Below, piece after piece: positions 34,313 through 42,843 of a DNA stretch of 64,000 nucleotides. Under the pieces are notes generated by a model. It was not told where the DNA came from. It made no database searches and saw only the letters and a program-made list of their open reading frames with translations. The translations under genes and the position numbers were made by a program. Source of the DNA: Ruminococcus sp. Phil11 (GTDB taxonomy: Bacteria; Bacillota; Clostridia; Oscillospirales; Ruminococcaceae); assembly GCA_001940925.1 (NCBI GenBank), contig MSGZ01000024.1, positions 177,264-241,263 of the forward strand, written 5' to 3'. How positions within the stretch are numbered: the stretch's first letter is position 1; each line of letters starts with the position of its first letter.

Positions 34313-34440
34313 CCGGTCGGGCGGTAGGCTGACCGTTTGCAGCCTCACAAAAGTTTCGCTCAAGCCTTTTTAAAGGCTTGCAGGGTCGAGGGGCGGAGCC
34401 CCCGTCGCCGTCCGCAGACGGCGAAATTCCACAGCGTCAG
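34313..34440 (+). repeat. GC-rich repeat with ACAAAAGTTT core
   Basis: GGTCGGGCGGTAGGCTGACC, GTTTGCAGCC, CACAAAAGTTTCGCTCAAGC, a TTTTTAAAGGCTTGC hairpin, then GGGCGGAGCCC and CCGTCCGCAGACGG. A similar series occurs twice in 57361-57620. No gene is visible here. Confidence 0.65.
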
Positions 34441-34462
34441 GCGCACCGCAGGGGTGAATCAT

Positions 34463-34487
34463 AAAAACGCTCCGGGGGAGCGTTTTT
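34463..34487. terminator. Bidirectional terminator-like hairpin
   Basis: AAAAACGCTCC, a GGG loop and GGAGCGTTTTT form a perfect hairpin with A- and T-rich ends. Confidence 0.75.
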
Positions 34488-34565
34488 ATGAGAGGGGGGC
34501 CCTGTAAGAGAGGGCCTCCCTAGGCGGATTGCAGAGCAATCCGCAGCGCGCAAAAGCGTTCAGGT

Positions 34566-34710
34566 TTCCAAGGGACGGGCAGTGCCCGCTGCCGTTTTCC
34601 TCCGAGGGCGGTGCGCGAAGCTCTCCCAACGATCTGAACGCACGCCGCAAAGCGGCTTCTTCGGTGTTGCTGCTTCAAATGCTGAAGCCTGCCGAAAGTA
34701 CAGCAAATAC
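34566..34710 (-). repeat. Dispersed repeat family B, reversed copy
   Basis: On the minus strand it gives GGCAGGCTTCAGCATTTGAA, AAGAAGCCGCTTTGCGGCGT, CGTTGGGAGAGCTTCGCGCA and CTCGGAGGAAAACGGC, the same order as at 10430-10660. It lies after the terminator of the TetR gene. Confidence 0.75.
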
Positions 34711-34748
34711 GAAAAAAAGGCGCCGAACAAACCGTTCAGCGTCCTTTT
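34711..34748 (-). terminator. Terminator of the TetR gene
   Basis: Minus strand GGACGCTGAAC (34744-34734) pairs with GTTCGGCGCC (34728-34719), then TTTTTTT. The stem resembles those at 10393 and 18150. Confidence 0.85.
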
Positions 34749-34811
34749 CATATCCGAATCACGCGGTCCGGGGCAGATCCCTCATTCCGGATCACCGCGG
34801 AGCGATCCCGC

Positions 34812-35357
34812 TTACATCCCCCGCACATCGCGGAGAAGCGAATCGAGCATGGAATAATGCAGTCCGGCCAGATACTCCGGCGGGGTGCGGTAGCCGCTGT
34901 GCGCCCATGAGATCACCGTGCCGATGCACCCGTTCACATAGAACAGGACGGCAAGCTCCTGTGTCTCCGAAAGCTGCGCTGTTCCGAGCTTTTCCGCGAC
35001 CAGCGCACGGATCCGCTCCGCCTCCTGCTGAAAGATAAACTTCGGCAGCAGCGCGTTCATCTCATCGTTATACAGCCGCCGGTAGAACAGCTGGTGTCCG
35101 CGGATCGTTTCCAGATAAGCTGTCAGCTGTTCCCTGGAGTAGTTCCCCCCGAACTGCTCCAATGCGGTGTCCCAGTCCCGGAACAGCATCCATGTCGCGA
35201 GATCGTATTTGTCCTTGAAATGATAATAGAACGTCTGCCGCTCGGCACCGCACTGCGCACAGAGCGACTTCACACTGACCTTCTGCATCGGCGTCGTTTT
35301 CAGCAGATCGTCCAGTGCCTGCGCAAGGACGTTCTTTGTCGCATCCTTGATACCCAT
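34812..35357 (-). CDS. TetR-family transcriptional regulator
   Basis: 181 residues. The N-terminal helix-turn-helix (MQKVSVKSLCAQCGAERQTF then YYHFKDKYDLATWML) is typical of TetR proteins; the C-terminal part is a ligand/dimer domain of the DhaS/TetR_C_8 kind. It is divergent from the CE15-CotH operon; a 16-base inverted repeat lies between the two promoters, so self-regulation and control of the divergent leader are likely but not shown. Confidence 0.88.
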   Translation of the reverse strand: MGIKDATKNVLAQALDDLLKTTPMQKVSVKSLCAQCGAERQTFYYHFKDKYDLATWMLFRDWDTALEQFGGNYSREQLTAYLETIRGHQLFYRRLYNDEMNALLPKFIFQQEAERIRALVAEKLGTAQLSETQELAVLFYVNGCIGTVISWAHSGYRTPPEYLAGLHYSMLDSLLRDVRGM

Positions 35358-35402
35358 GGTAAACCCCTCTCGGCAAAATTGTTATTCTTTCTCTATGTTT
35401 TT

Positions 35403-35431
35403 AGTATAACACATCTTCACTTTGTTGTCAA
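35403..35431 (-). promoter_or_regulatory. Promoter of the TetR gene
   Basis: Minus strand TTGACA (35431-35426), 17 bases, TATACT (35408-35403), 46 bases before the start. Confidence 0.88.
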
Positions 35432-35437
35432 TGTATA

Positions 35438-35453
35438 AAAACTAGACAGTTTT
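35438..35453. promoter_or_regulatory. Candidate TetR operator
   Basis: AAAACT-AGAC-AGTTTT is a perfect 6-base inverted repeat. It lies 6 bases upstream of the TetR promoter's -35 and 13 bases upstream of the divergent -35 at 35467. Confidence 0.5.
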
Positions 35454-35466
35454 GAGAATCTGTATG

Positions 35467-35495
35467 GTGACATTACCCCATTTCTATGCTATAAT
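35467..35495 (+). promoter_or_regulatory. Promoter of the leader RNA before the CE15 gene
   Basis: GTGACA (35467-35472), 17 bases, TATAAT (35490-35495). It is the only good promoter ahead of the CE15-CotH operon, and lies about 340 bases from its start codon. Confidence 0.8.
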
Positions 35496-35501
35496 GAACT
35501 T

Positions 35502-35715
35502 GTAATGGGAATTATGGCCATTCGGAAACGGATGACCGGGAAATAAAAATTCCAAACGAGAAAGAGATAGATAAACAGATAAGCAGAGAGATGTTTTTGG
35601 GGAATCATGCTGAGCAAACGCTTTGCGTGCGGATTGTGCTGTCTGTTTTTTGCTATAGATATCAAACGAACCTGAAACAGATGACAGCCGTACTTTGCAA
35701 AGTGCGGCTGTTTTT
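35502..35715 (+). ncRNA. Candidate structured leader or small RNA
   Basis: Three structures follow the promoter: a GAAA-tetraloop hairpin (GGCCATTCG / CGGATGACC near 35516-35537) closed by GGAATT/AATTCC; a long stem with ACAGA..CAG paired to CTG..TCTGT and six T after it (to 35650); and a strong terminator hairpin, CAGCCG-ACTTTGCAAAGT-CGGCTG with TTTTT (35685-35715). No known riboswitch class was recognised. It could be a terminated small RNA or a regulated leader of the CE15-CotH operon. Confidence 0.45.
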
Positions 35716-35837
35716 ATTTCCAGCCTGTCTGCCGGCAGATTTCACAGAAGCGGTTTGGAGGTGAATTATTTATCTTTTGGAAAGAGTGGATGCCAAGCTG
35801 ACCACGCAGGGGCATTACAATGGGGAGTGAATATCAC

Positions 35838-37406
35838 ATGAAAAAAAGGAAATGTTACTGGGAGAAAGCAACGGCAGCCGTATCCTCTGCGGTCATCGCA
35901 GCGACTGCCCTGACCTGTGTCACACTGAACAGCTCCGCAGCGGATGCTGCGATCACCGGCGATCTGTCCGGAAACGGATTTCTGGACGCCGCCGACCTTT
36001 CCCTGATGAAGCAGGGCATTCTGGAACAGAAAAAGGATGCCGCCTTCAAACAGACCGGTGACGTCAACCAGAGCGGCGCGGTCAACGCCAAAGACACGGC
36101 GATGCTGCGCGAATACCTGCTCGGGAAGATCACCGCATTTGAAAAGGGTGAACCGGACGGCGAACCCTCCGGAGAGATCCCGACCTTCGAGAAGTCCTAC
36201 AACTTCCCGGCGGTCTCATCGCTCAAGGCGAGCAACGAGGTTCCTGACCCGTTCGTCTTCCAGGACGGCTCCAAGGTCGAAAGTCCGGATGACTGGTGGC
36301 GCCGTCAGGCGGAGATCAGCTGTATGTACGAATATTATATGTACGGCGTCTGGCGGGACGGCTCCGACGATGAGGTCAGCTACAAGATCAGCGGAAACAG
36401 CATGACGGTCACAGTGAAGCGCAAGAGCACGGGCAAGACCGCTTCGTTCAAGGCTGTCATCAGTCTGCCGAAGCAGGTGCGGCATGAAGGCGGTGCACCG
36501 GTCGTGCTCGGTATGCACAAGGGCATTTCCGAGGGAACGGCAACCGCAAACGGCTATGCTGTTATCACATACGACAGCGACGGCATGTTCTCTGCACCGG
36601 GAACGGCACAGGATAACAACCAGCACAAGGGTGCTTTTTACGATCTCTATCCCTACGGAAGAAACTGGGACGAGCAGACCGGCGACCTGATGGCGTGGTC
36701 GTGGGGCATCAGCAGGATCCTTGACGCGCTCTATCAGGGTGCAGGCAAGGAGCTGAACATCAACCCGGACAGCTCCATCGTGACCGGCGTTTCCAGATAC
36801 GGCAAAGCAGCCGCCGTATGCGGTGCCTTTGAGCCGCGCATCAAAATGTGCGCACCTTCGTGCTCGGGCGCGGGCGGACTGGCACTTTACCGCTACAAAT
36901 CCGAGGGCAAGACCTACGACTTTTCCAGCAAAGGCGGATCAGCGAGATATACCTACGATCAGAACGAGCCGCTCGGAAGCTTGCAGGCATCCGGCGAGCA
37001 GGGCTGGTTCAACGGCCGGTTCATGGAGTTCAGAGCCGAGAACCAGATCCCGGTCGATCAGCACATGCTGGCTTCGCTCGTTGTGAATCCGAACCGGTAT
37101 CTGTTCATTATCTGCTCATGCCAGAACGAAAACTGGGTCAATGCGCCCGCACAGTGGATGACCTATCTCGGTGCAAAGCGCGTGTTTGACTATGTCGGAC
37201 TGGGCGACCACATTGCGATCAATGTGCATCTTTCGGGACATGCGGTCATTGAGGAGGATATGAAGTACATGATGGACTACTTCGATCACCATGTCTACGG
37301 CGCGGAGCCGAAAACAGACCTCAGTCAACTGACGCATTCCCCGTTCGAGCTTGATAAGAACAAGGACTCCTTCGCTGACACCTTTACCAAAAACTGGATC
37401 CATTGA
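35838..37406 (+). CDS. Secreted CE15 glucuronoyl esterase with N-terminal dockerin
   Basis: 522 residues. Signal peptide (about 1-38), dockerin (about 40-95; DLSGNGFLDAAD and DVNQSGAVNAKD), then a CE15 alpha/beta hydrolase. The nucleophile motif is GVSRYGKAA, where fungal enzymes have GCSRxGK; the late histidine lies in HLSGHAV. CE15 enzymes cut the ester between lignin and the glucuronic acid of xylan. The ATG at 35838 is chosen because it opens the signal peptide (MKKRKCYWEKATAAV); an in-frame ATG at 35820 has no signal sequence. The CotH gene starts 15 bases after the stop, so the two form an operon. Confidence 0.88.
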   Translation: MKKRKCYWEKATAAVSSAVIAATALTCVTLNSSAADAAITGDLSGNGFLDAADLSLMKQGILEQKKDAAFKQTGDVNQSGAVNAKDTAMLREYLLGKITAFEKGEPDGEPSGEIPTFEKSYNFPAVSSLKASNEVPDPFVFQDGSKVESPDDWWRRQAEISCMYEYYMYGVWRDGSDDEVSYKISGNSMTVTVKRKSTGKTASFKAVISLPKQVRHEGGAPVVLGMHKGISEGTATANGYAVITYDSDGMFSAPGTAQDNNQHKGAFYDLYPYGRNWDEQTGDLMAWSWGISRILDALYQGAGKELNINPDSSIVTGVSRYGKAAAVCGAFEPRIKMCAPSCSGAGGLALYRYKSEGKTYDFSSKGGSARYTYDQNEPLGSLQASGEQGWFNGRFMEFRAENQIPVDQHMLASLVVNPNRYLFIICSCQNENWVNAPAQWMTYLGAKRVFDYVGLGDHIAINVHLSGHAVIEEDMKYMMDYFDHHVYGAEPKTDLSQLTHSPFELDKNKDSFADTFTKNWIH

Positions 37407-37421
37407 TAAGGGTGATTCATC

Positions 37422-40049
37422 ATGAAATTCTTTCAGGCAAATGCAGCCGGTATCCTGCTGGCTGCTGCTCTCCTGCCGGTCTCGGCACTCGGCGGACTGA
37501 CTGCATCGGCAGTGTCCGGCGACCTGACCGGCGACGGAAAGGTCTCATCCGCTGACGTCAAAGCTTTGCAGCAGTATCTGCTGGCAAAAAGCAGCAGTCT
37601 CTCTGACTGGCAGGCGGGCGACATGAACGGCGACCGCGTTCTGAACGCTGCGGACCTTTCCTTATTAAAGCGCATCGCTCCGGCCGAGGAGGAACCGGAT
37701 CCCGTTTATATCCACTTAAAGGGATCCTCGATCACCTCCGAGGGCGGCAATGTTGATATCTCCGGCAAGACCGCGACGATCTCCTCCTCCGGCGTGTACT
37801 ACATCGACGGCACGCTGGACGGCGGTCAGGTCATCGTGAACATCCCGGACGAGACCGTTGATTCCAAAACCGTCAAGCTGTTCCTGAACGGTGTCAAAAT
37901 GACAAATAACAGTGCACCGTGCATCCTCGTGGAGAATGCGGAGAATACCTCCGTCAATCTCGTCGAGGGGAAGGAGAACACGCTCTCCGACGGCAAGGAA
38001 GCCCCGGCGGCTGAAGTCGAACCGCAGTTCGCGGTGCTGGAAGCAAAGGATGACATGACGATCAAAGGTGACGGCAGCCTGACCATTACAGCCGGCACCG
38101 AGTACGGCATCCACTGCAACAACGACTTAAAGCTCAACGGCGGCACCCTTTCGGTCACAACAGAAAACACCGACGGCATCCGCGGGCGGACTTCCCTGAC
38201 AGTCAAAGGCGGAAGCATTACGGTGGACAGCAAGGGCGACGGCATCAAATCGACCAAGGGTTCTCTGGAGATCATCGGCGGCGATGTGGCGATCAAATCC
38301 GGCAAGGATGCTTTGCAGGCGGAAACAACAATGGCGCTCAGCGGCGGCACTGTTCTGGCCTGCGGCGACCGCGGACTGACGGCTCCGGCACTCAGTCTGG
38401 ACGGGTGCACGCTTCTCGCGACCGCAACAGATAATCAGTGCGAGACGCTCAGCAGCACCGCGCAGAGCACCATTGCAGTCGATCTGACCAAGGAGTGGTC
38501 GAAGAACAATCCGATCGCTCTGACAGACGGTTCCGGACGGACAGTCTTTGACCGGAACACCCTCAAGAAATTCCGTTACGGCATCATCTCTTCCCCGGAG
38601 CTGAACAGCAGCACCGGCTATGAGCTGTATGTCGGCGGCATTCAGGTCAAGCAGAACGGCAGCGGCAGCTTCAAGGCGGGATCCCCGGCGGCATATACCA
38701 ATGTCAACAATACCGTCACCGATACAAAGCTGCTGTACGGCGATCTGTTTAACCAGTCCAAGGTGCACCGCATTGAGATCACCATGCCGAACTGGTCACA
38801 GTTCCTTTCCTCCTGCGATCAGCAGAAAGAGGACTGGTATCCCTGTGATGTCAGGATCGACGGCGAGGAGATCAAAAATGTCGGCATCCGTGCCAAGGGA
38901 AACAGCTCTCATATGTTTGTCGCACAGGCAGGCAGTGCCGGAAAGGGCAAGTACAGCTGGCGCATGAAGTTCGATAAGTATGACAAATACGGCAATTATC
39001 ACGGTCTGACCGAGATCTGCATGAACAACATGTATTCCGACCCTTCCTGCATGAGAGACATTCTGTGCTACAATGCCTGCTATGAGGTCGGCAGCTACGC
39101 ACCGGTCTGTTCATATACCAATATGTACGTGAACGGTCAGCTTTACAGCTTCTACTTCCTGGCAGAGCAGCCGGGCACAACACTTGCCGAGCGTCTTGCG
39201 ACCAAGGATGACGCGGTCTTTTATAAGGCAATCGACAAAACCAATGCACAGGGCAGTTATGACTGCTCGTTTACATCCAATATGACACTGGATAATTTTG
39301 AGGTGAAGTGGGGCACGGACGATCAGCTAAAGCATATTGACGAGGTCAAGCAGGCGATCAACCGGGTCACAACATCCAATTACAAGTTCATTGAGGATGT
39401 CATTGATGTGCCGAGCTTTTTACAGGGCTTTGCCGTCAATGCAATGATGTGCAACTACGACAGCTACAACGGCATGATGCCGCATAACTACTATCTGGAG
39501 TATGATAACGGCAAAATGTACTATGTGAGCTGGGACTTCAACCTGTCGCTCGGAAACTTCATGGATAACGGCGCATCTGTCAATTCGGATATCAACACCG
39601 GCATGTATCAGGCGCAGATCGAACAGCGGCCGCTTCTGAAGCTGCTGCAGATCCCGGAGTACAAGAAACTGTACGACGGCTATGTGCGGCAGATCATGCA
39701 GATGTACAGTAATCCGGAGCAGACGGTCAACAGCATCGCATCCGTGATCCGCAATGACGTCAAGGCTGATCCGCGCTTCTTCTTCACGCCGGAAAAGTTT
39801 GAGTCCAACATCGCCAAGAGCCCGAACGGCCTGCAGGTCTCCGGCGGAGGCGGCGGCATGGGCGGCTGGCCCGGCGGCGGAGGCGGCTGGGGCGGAGGCT
39901 TCGGCGGAGGCTTCGGCGGCGGTTTCGGAGGAGGCTTCGGCGGCGGTATGTTCGGCGGCGGTCTGTATTCCTACGGCGGCGAAAATGTCTCGATCGTTGA
40001 CTTCATGATCAAACGAAATGAAGTCGTCAGCAGTACCCTGGGCAAATAA
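37422..40049 (+). CDS. Dockerin protein with carbohydrate-binding-like and CotH kinase domains, copy 1
   Basis: 875 residues. Signal peptide, N-terminal dockerin (about 33-90; DLTGDGKVSSAD and DMNGDRVLNAAD), a DUF4353-type beta-rich domain (about 95-340, repeated GDGSLTITAG-like turns), a CotH domain (about 420-800; NVGIRAKGNSS, YSDPSCMRDILC, YYVSWDFNLSLG) and a Gly-rich stretch (about 825-855) before a last conserved VSIVDFMIKRNEVV. CotH proteins are atypical protein kinases first known from spore coats; dockerin-CotH proteins are known from ruminal cellulosomes but their role is open. A close paralogue lies at 47042-49666. Confidence 0.85.
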   Translation: MKFFQANAAGILLAAALLPVSALGGLTASAVSGDLTGDGKVSSADVKALQQYLLAKSSSLSDWQAGDMNGDRVLNAADLSLLKRIAPAEEEPDPVYIHLKGSSITSEGGNVDISGKTATISSSGVYYIDGTLDGGQVIVNIPDETVDSKTVKLFLNGVKMTNNSAPCILVENAENTSVNLVEGKENTLSDGKEAPAAEVEPQFAVLEAKDDMTIKGDGSLTITAGTEYGIHCNNDLKLNGGTLSVTTENTDGIRGRTSLTVKGGSITVDSKGDGIKSTKGSLEIIGGDVAIKSGKDALQAETTMALSGGTVLACGDRGLTAPALSLDGCTLLATATDNQCETLSSTAQSTIAVDLTKEWSKNNPIALTDGSGRTVFDRNTLKKFRYGIISSPELNSSTGYELYVGGIQVKQNGSGSFKAGSPAAYTNVNNTVTDTKLLYGDLFNQSKVHRIEITMPNWSQFLSSCDQQKEDWYPCDVRIDGEEIKNVGIRAKGNSSHMFVAQAGSAGKGKYSWRMKFDKYDKYGNYHGLTEICMNNMYSDPSCMRDILCYNACYEVGSYAPVCSYTNMYVNGQLYSFYFLAEQPGTTLAERLATKDDAVFYKAIDKTNAQGSYDCSFTSNMTLDNFEVKWGTDDQLKHIDEVKQAINRVTTSNYKFIEDVIDVPSFLQGFAVNAMMCNYDSYNGMMPHNYYLEYDNGKMYYVSWDFNLSLGNFMDNGASVNSDINTGMYQAQIEQRPLLKLLQIPEYKKLYDGYVRQIMQMYSNPEQTVNSIASVIRNDVKADPRFFFTPEKFESNIAKSPNGLQVSGGGGGMGGWPGGGGGWGGGFGGGFGGGFGGGFGGGMFGGGLYSYGGENVSIVDFMIKRNEVVSSTLGK

Positions 40050-40120
40050 GCCCGCAAACAAAACTGTAACGGGGGTGTCCCCAATATCCCCGGAACACGA
40101 TCACATGATACCAAATATAA

Positions 40121-40155
40121 CCCCCTCACGCTGTATCAGTGTGAGGGGGTTCCCC
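40121..40155 (+). terminator. Hairpin after the CE15-CotH operon
   Basis: CCCCCTCAC...GTGAGGGGG forms a strong stem with inner CTG/CAG pairing; the tail TTCCCCTTTG is only weakly T-rich. Confidence 0.65.
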
Positions 40156-40196
40156 TTTGCGGGGGTTGGCGGAATGAACAGCTTGCCCTATGAACA

Positions 40197-40257
40197 TTTG
40201 TCAAATTCGACAATTTTGACAAAATCGCTTGCGTTTGTATTATTGTTGTGTTATAAT
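40197..40257 (+). promoter_or_regulatory. Promoter of the dockerin lysozyme with upstream inverted repeat
   Basis: TTGCGT (40229-40234), 17 bases, TATAAT (40252-40257). Upstream, TTTGTCAAA (40197-40205) and TTTGACAAA (40215-40223) are exact complements 18 bases apart, with TTCGACA between them, the same word as in the esterase leader at 29323. Confidence 0.7.
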
Positions 40258-40305
40258 TTTAACAGCGGCATAACATGCCGGAATTGTGATGAAAGGATGT
40301 TGATT

Positions 40306-42714
40306 ATGAAAGGGAAAAGCAGATTGAAACGATTGTTTGCGGCAGTCAGCGCGGCGGCAGTGATGTGCGGAGGACTTGGCGTTCTGCCGGAGAAACTGGG
40401 TGCCGGGCTGTTCGGAAGTATCACGGCACATGCAGTAAGTGCAGATGACGTACTGTCTGTTGCACGCAGATATGAGGGCGATACGTCTTATACAGGCTGG
40501 TGCCTGAAATATGTCGCTGACGTATTCCGCGAAGTCGGTATCGAATACCCTTCGGTTATTCCCAATGCAACCGAAGCGGAACGGCTGTTCATGTCACATC
40601 CGGGTGACAGAAATATTCCGATCGGCGCAGTTGTTTTTTTCGACAGTGATGATATCGGGGCAAACGGACACATTGAAATCTACACCGGAAATAATAAAAT
40701 CATCGGCAGCGGCAATTTACAGTCCATCCACGAAAGAGATTTTACGGATTGGTATTGGGCACGTTATTCCGGCTGGGGCTGGTACAACAATGTTGAGCTA
40801 CCCACCGATCCGCCCATTGAAGCACCCGATCCCGCACATAACCAGAACATTCCGGAAGGGACGCACCGCATCATCAATGTCGGCGCAAACAAGAACATGA
40901 ACTATGCATGGGGCATCGGTAACCCGAACCCGATGTGGATCGACGATGCAGACGGCTCTCCGGAGCAGAATTTCACGCTGGACTACATGACGGACGGTAA
41001 GTATCTGCTCCGCATCAATCATTCGGACGGCGGCGTCGTCAACTGTGAATGCGGAACGCCGGATGATGTCAGAGCAGGCGTCAAGCTGACCGGACGTTCC
41101 GCTGATAACAACGATACACAGTATTTCTGGATTACGCCGGTCGGCAGCAATGAATATATCCTGCAAAGCGGGCACGACAAGAATCTGGTCATCGGCGCAT
41201 CCTCGCCCGGTGCGCGCTCGCAGCTTTACATTCAGCGATACACCGGCAATGCGCTGCAAAAATGGAAGTTTGATCCGAATGTCTCTGTGATCTCACCTGT
41301 TACGACTGCGCCCCCGACTGTCGAGATTCCGGAGCCTTCCCGCAATCAAAATGTGACGGAGGGCATCTATAATCTTGTCAACTGTGATTCCGGAAAATAC
41401 ATGAACTACGCATGGGGCATCAGCAATCCGAATCCGATGTGGATCGACAATGCGGACGGCTCACCGGAGCAGAAATTCACGCTGAAATATGTCTCTGACG
41501 GCAAATATATGCTTGCAATCAACCATTCGGACGGCGGCGTGGTCAACTGCGAATGCGCAACGCCTTCGGACGTCAAGGACGGCGTCAAGCTGACCGGACG
41601 CACAGCAGAAAACAATGACACGCAGTATTTCTGGATAACCTCCGTCGGAAACGGACAATATGTTTTCCAGAACGGCCATGATATGTCGCTGGTCATCGGC
41701 GCACCGTCCGGCGCAGCCAGAACACAGCTCACACTCCAGAAATATACCGGAAGCGCCCTGCAAAAATGGAAACTGGAACTGCTGGAGCCGCTGACAGTCA
41801 CGACGACTGCACCGACAGTCACCACAGCAGCACCGGTCACAACGACAACCGAACCCGTCATCACCACGGAACCGGTTTCGGAGAAGTTTGCCAAAGGCAT
41901 TGACGTTTCCGAATTTCAGGGCACAATCGACTGGCAGGCAGTCGCGGACAGCGGCGTGAAATTCGCAGTCATCCGCAGTGCGACGACGAATCTGAGCAAT
42001 GCAACCTTTATCACGGATTCTTGCTTTGCGCAGAATTATGCAGACGCAAAAGCAGCCGGACTGAAAATCGGTACATATATGTATACCTGTGCGAACTCAA
42101 ACGAAGAGATGCGCGCAAACATCAACGATCTGCTGGGCATCATCGCCGGAAAGCAGTTTGATTTGCCGGTCTATCTGGATATCGAGCAGGCGTCGCGGCA
42201 GTCCGAGCTCGGCAAGGATGCTCTGACAGACGTCATTTCCTACGGATGCAGCCTGCTGCGGGCAGCGGGATATCAGCCCGGCGTATACGCAAACAAAAAC
42301 TGGTACAGCAACTATATTGATGCGGACAGGCTGCGCAGCGAGGGCGTTGAAATCTGGATGGCCGCATGGCCTTATTCCGACAGAGCCGCTGATCCCGCAG
42401 ACTATGACTATTCTGCGGAATGCAAAATCTGGCAGTACAGCAGCTCCGGCTCGGTCTCCGGCATCAGCGGGCGCGTAGACGTTGATGTGCGCTACGGCAA
42501 ATTTGAGGAATCCCCGAAAATCACCCTCGGCGATGTCAACGACGACAGCTGCATCGACCTGAAAGACGTCACCTTCATGCGCCGCGCACTCGCGGGCTGG
42601 GATGTCACGGTCAACGAAACCGCCGCAGACGTCAACAAGGACGGCTCTTTCGATCTGAAGGACGTTGTCATTCTCCGCCGGTACTTGGCAGGCGGCTGGG
42701 ATATTGATCTGTAA
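40306..42714 (+). CDS. Secreted two-enzyme cell wall hydrolase with two ricin domains and dockerin
   Basis: 802 residues. Signal peptide (1-43); a CHAP/NlpC-like amidase domain (about 45-155; nucleophile in YTGWCLKYVADVF, histidine in ANGHIEIYTG); two ricin-type trefoils (about 170-310 and 325-465) that are near copies of each other (MNYAWGI..NPNPMWID.ADGSPEQ in both); a Thr-rich linker; a GH25 lysozyme (about 525-735; KGIDVSEFQG, PVYLDIEQ); and a C-terminal dockerin (DVNDDSCIDLKD, DVNKDGSFDLKD). It should cut both peptide and glycan parts of peptidoglycan. The dockerin's Leu-Lys recognition pair differs from the Ala-type pairs of the plant-wall enzymes here. Confidence 0.85.
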   Translation: MKGKSRLKRLFAAVSAAAVMCGGLGVLPEKLGAGLFGSITAHAVSADDVLSVARRYEGDTSYTGWCLKYVADVFREVGIEYPSVIPNATEAERLFMSHPGDRNIPIGAVVFFDSDDIGANGHIEIYTGNNKIIGSGNLQSIHERDFTDWYWARYSGWGWYNNVELPTDPPIEAPDPAHNQNIPEGTHRIINVGANKNMNYAWGIGNPNPMWIDDADGSPEQNFTLDYMTDGKYLLRINHSDGGVVNCECGTPDDVRAGVKLTGRSADNNDTQYFWITPVGSNEYILQSGHDKNLVIGASSPGARSQLYIQRYTGNALQKWKFDPNVSVISPVTTAPPTVEIPEPSRNQNVTEGIYNLVNCDSGKYMNYAWGISNPNPMWIDNADGSPEQKFTLKYVSDGKYMLAINHSDGGVVNCECATPSDVKDGVKLTGRTAENNDTQYFWITSVGNGQYVFQNGHDMSLVIGAPSGAARTQLTLQKYTGSALQKWKLELLEPLTVTTTAPTVTTAAPVTTTTEPVITTEPVSEKFAKGIDVSEFQGTIDWQAVADSGVKFAVIRSATTNLSNATFITDSCFAQNYADAKAAGLKIGTYMYTCANSNEEMRANINDLLGIIAGKQFDLPVYLDIEQASRQSELGKDALTDVISYGCSLLRAAGYQPGVYANKNWYSNYIDADRLRSEGVEIWMAAWPYSDRAADPADYDYSAECKIWQYSSSGSVSGISGRVDVDVRYGKFEESPKITLGDVNDDSCIDLKDVTFMRRALAGWDVTVNETAADVNKDGSFDLKDVVILRRYLAGGWDIDL

Positions 42715-42722
42715 TACAACGG

Positions 42723-42757
42723 ACACCGCAGGGCTGCACGCGCTGCGGTGTTTTTTT
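42723..42757 (+). terminator. Terminator of the lysozyme gene
   Basis: CACCGCAG (42724-42731) pairs with CTGCGGTG (42743-42750), followed by seven T. Confidence 0.92.
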
Positions 42758-42767
42758 GCGCCGCCTA

Positions 42768-42796
42768 TTGAAATGATCGCGGATTTGTGTTATAAT
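42768..42796 (+). promoter_or_regulatory. Promoter of the GMP synthetase gene
   Basis: TTGAAA (42768-42773), 17 bases, TATAAT (42791-42796), 48 bases before the start. Confidence 0.85.
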
Positions 42797-42843
42797 GAAA
42801 TCACCCCATTTTTGTAAGCGAAATGATAACAGGAGGATCAATT

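Noticed and set aside
35777-35830. Possible 17-codon leader peptide before the CE15 gene (TTG start, GGAGGTG upstream)
   Set aside because: The spacing from the ribosome site is too long and the peptide has no regulatory codon run.
39840-39965. GGC-rich direct repeats suggesting a CRISPR or satellite array
   Set aside because: They are codons of the Gly-rich tail of CotH copy 1; no spacers exist, and no CRISPR array was found anywhere in the window.
40216-40257. TTGACA (40216-40221) as the -35 of the lysozyme promoter
   Set aside because: It is 30 bases from the TATAAT; TTGCGT at 40229 has the correct 17-base spacing.
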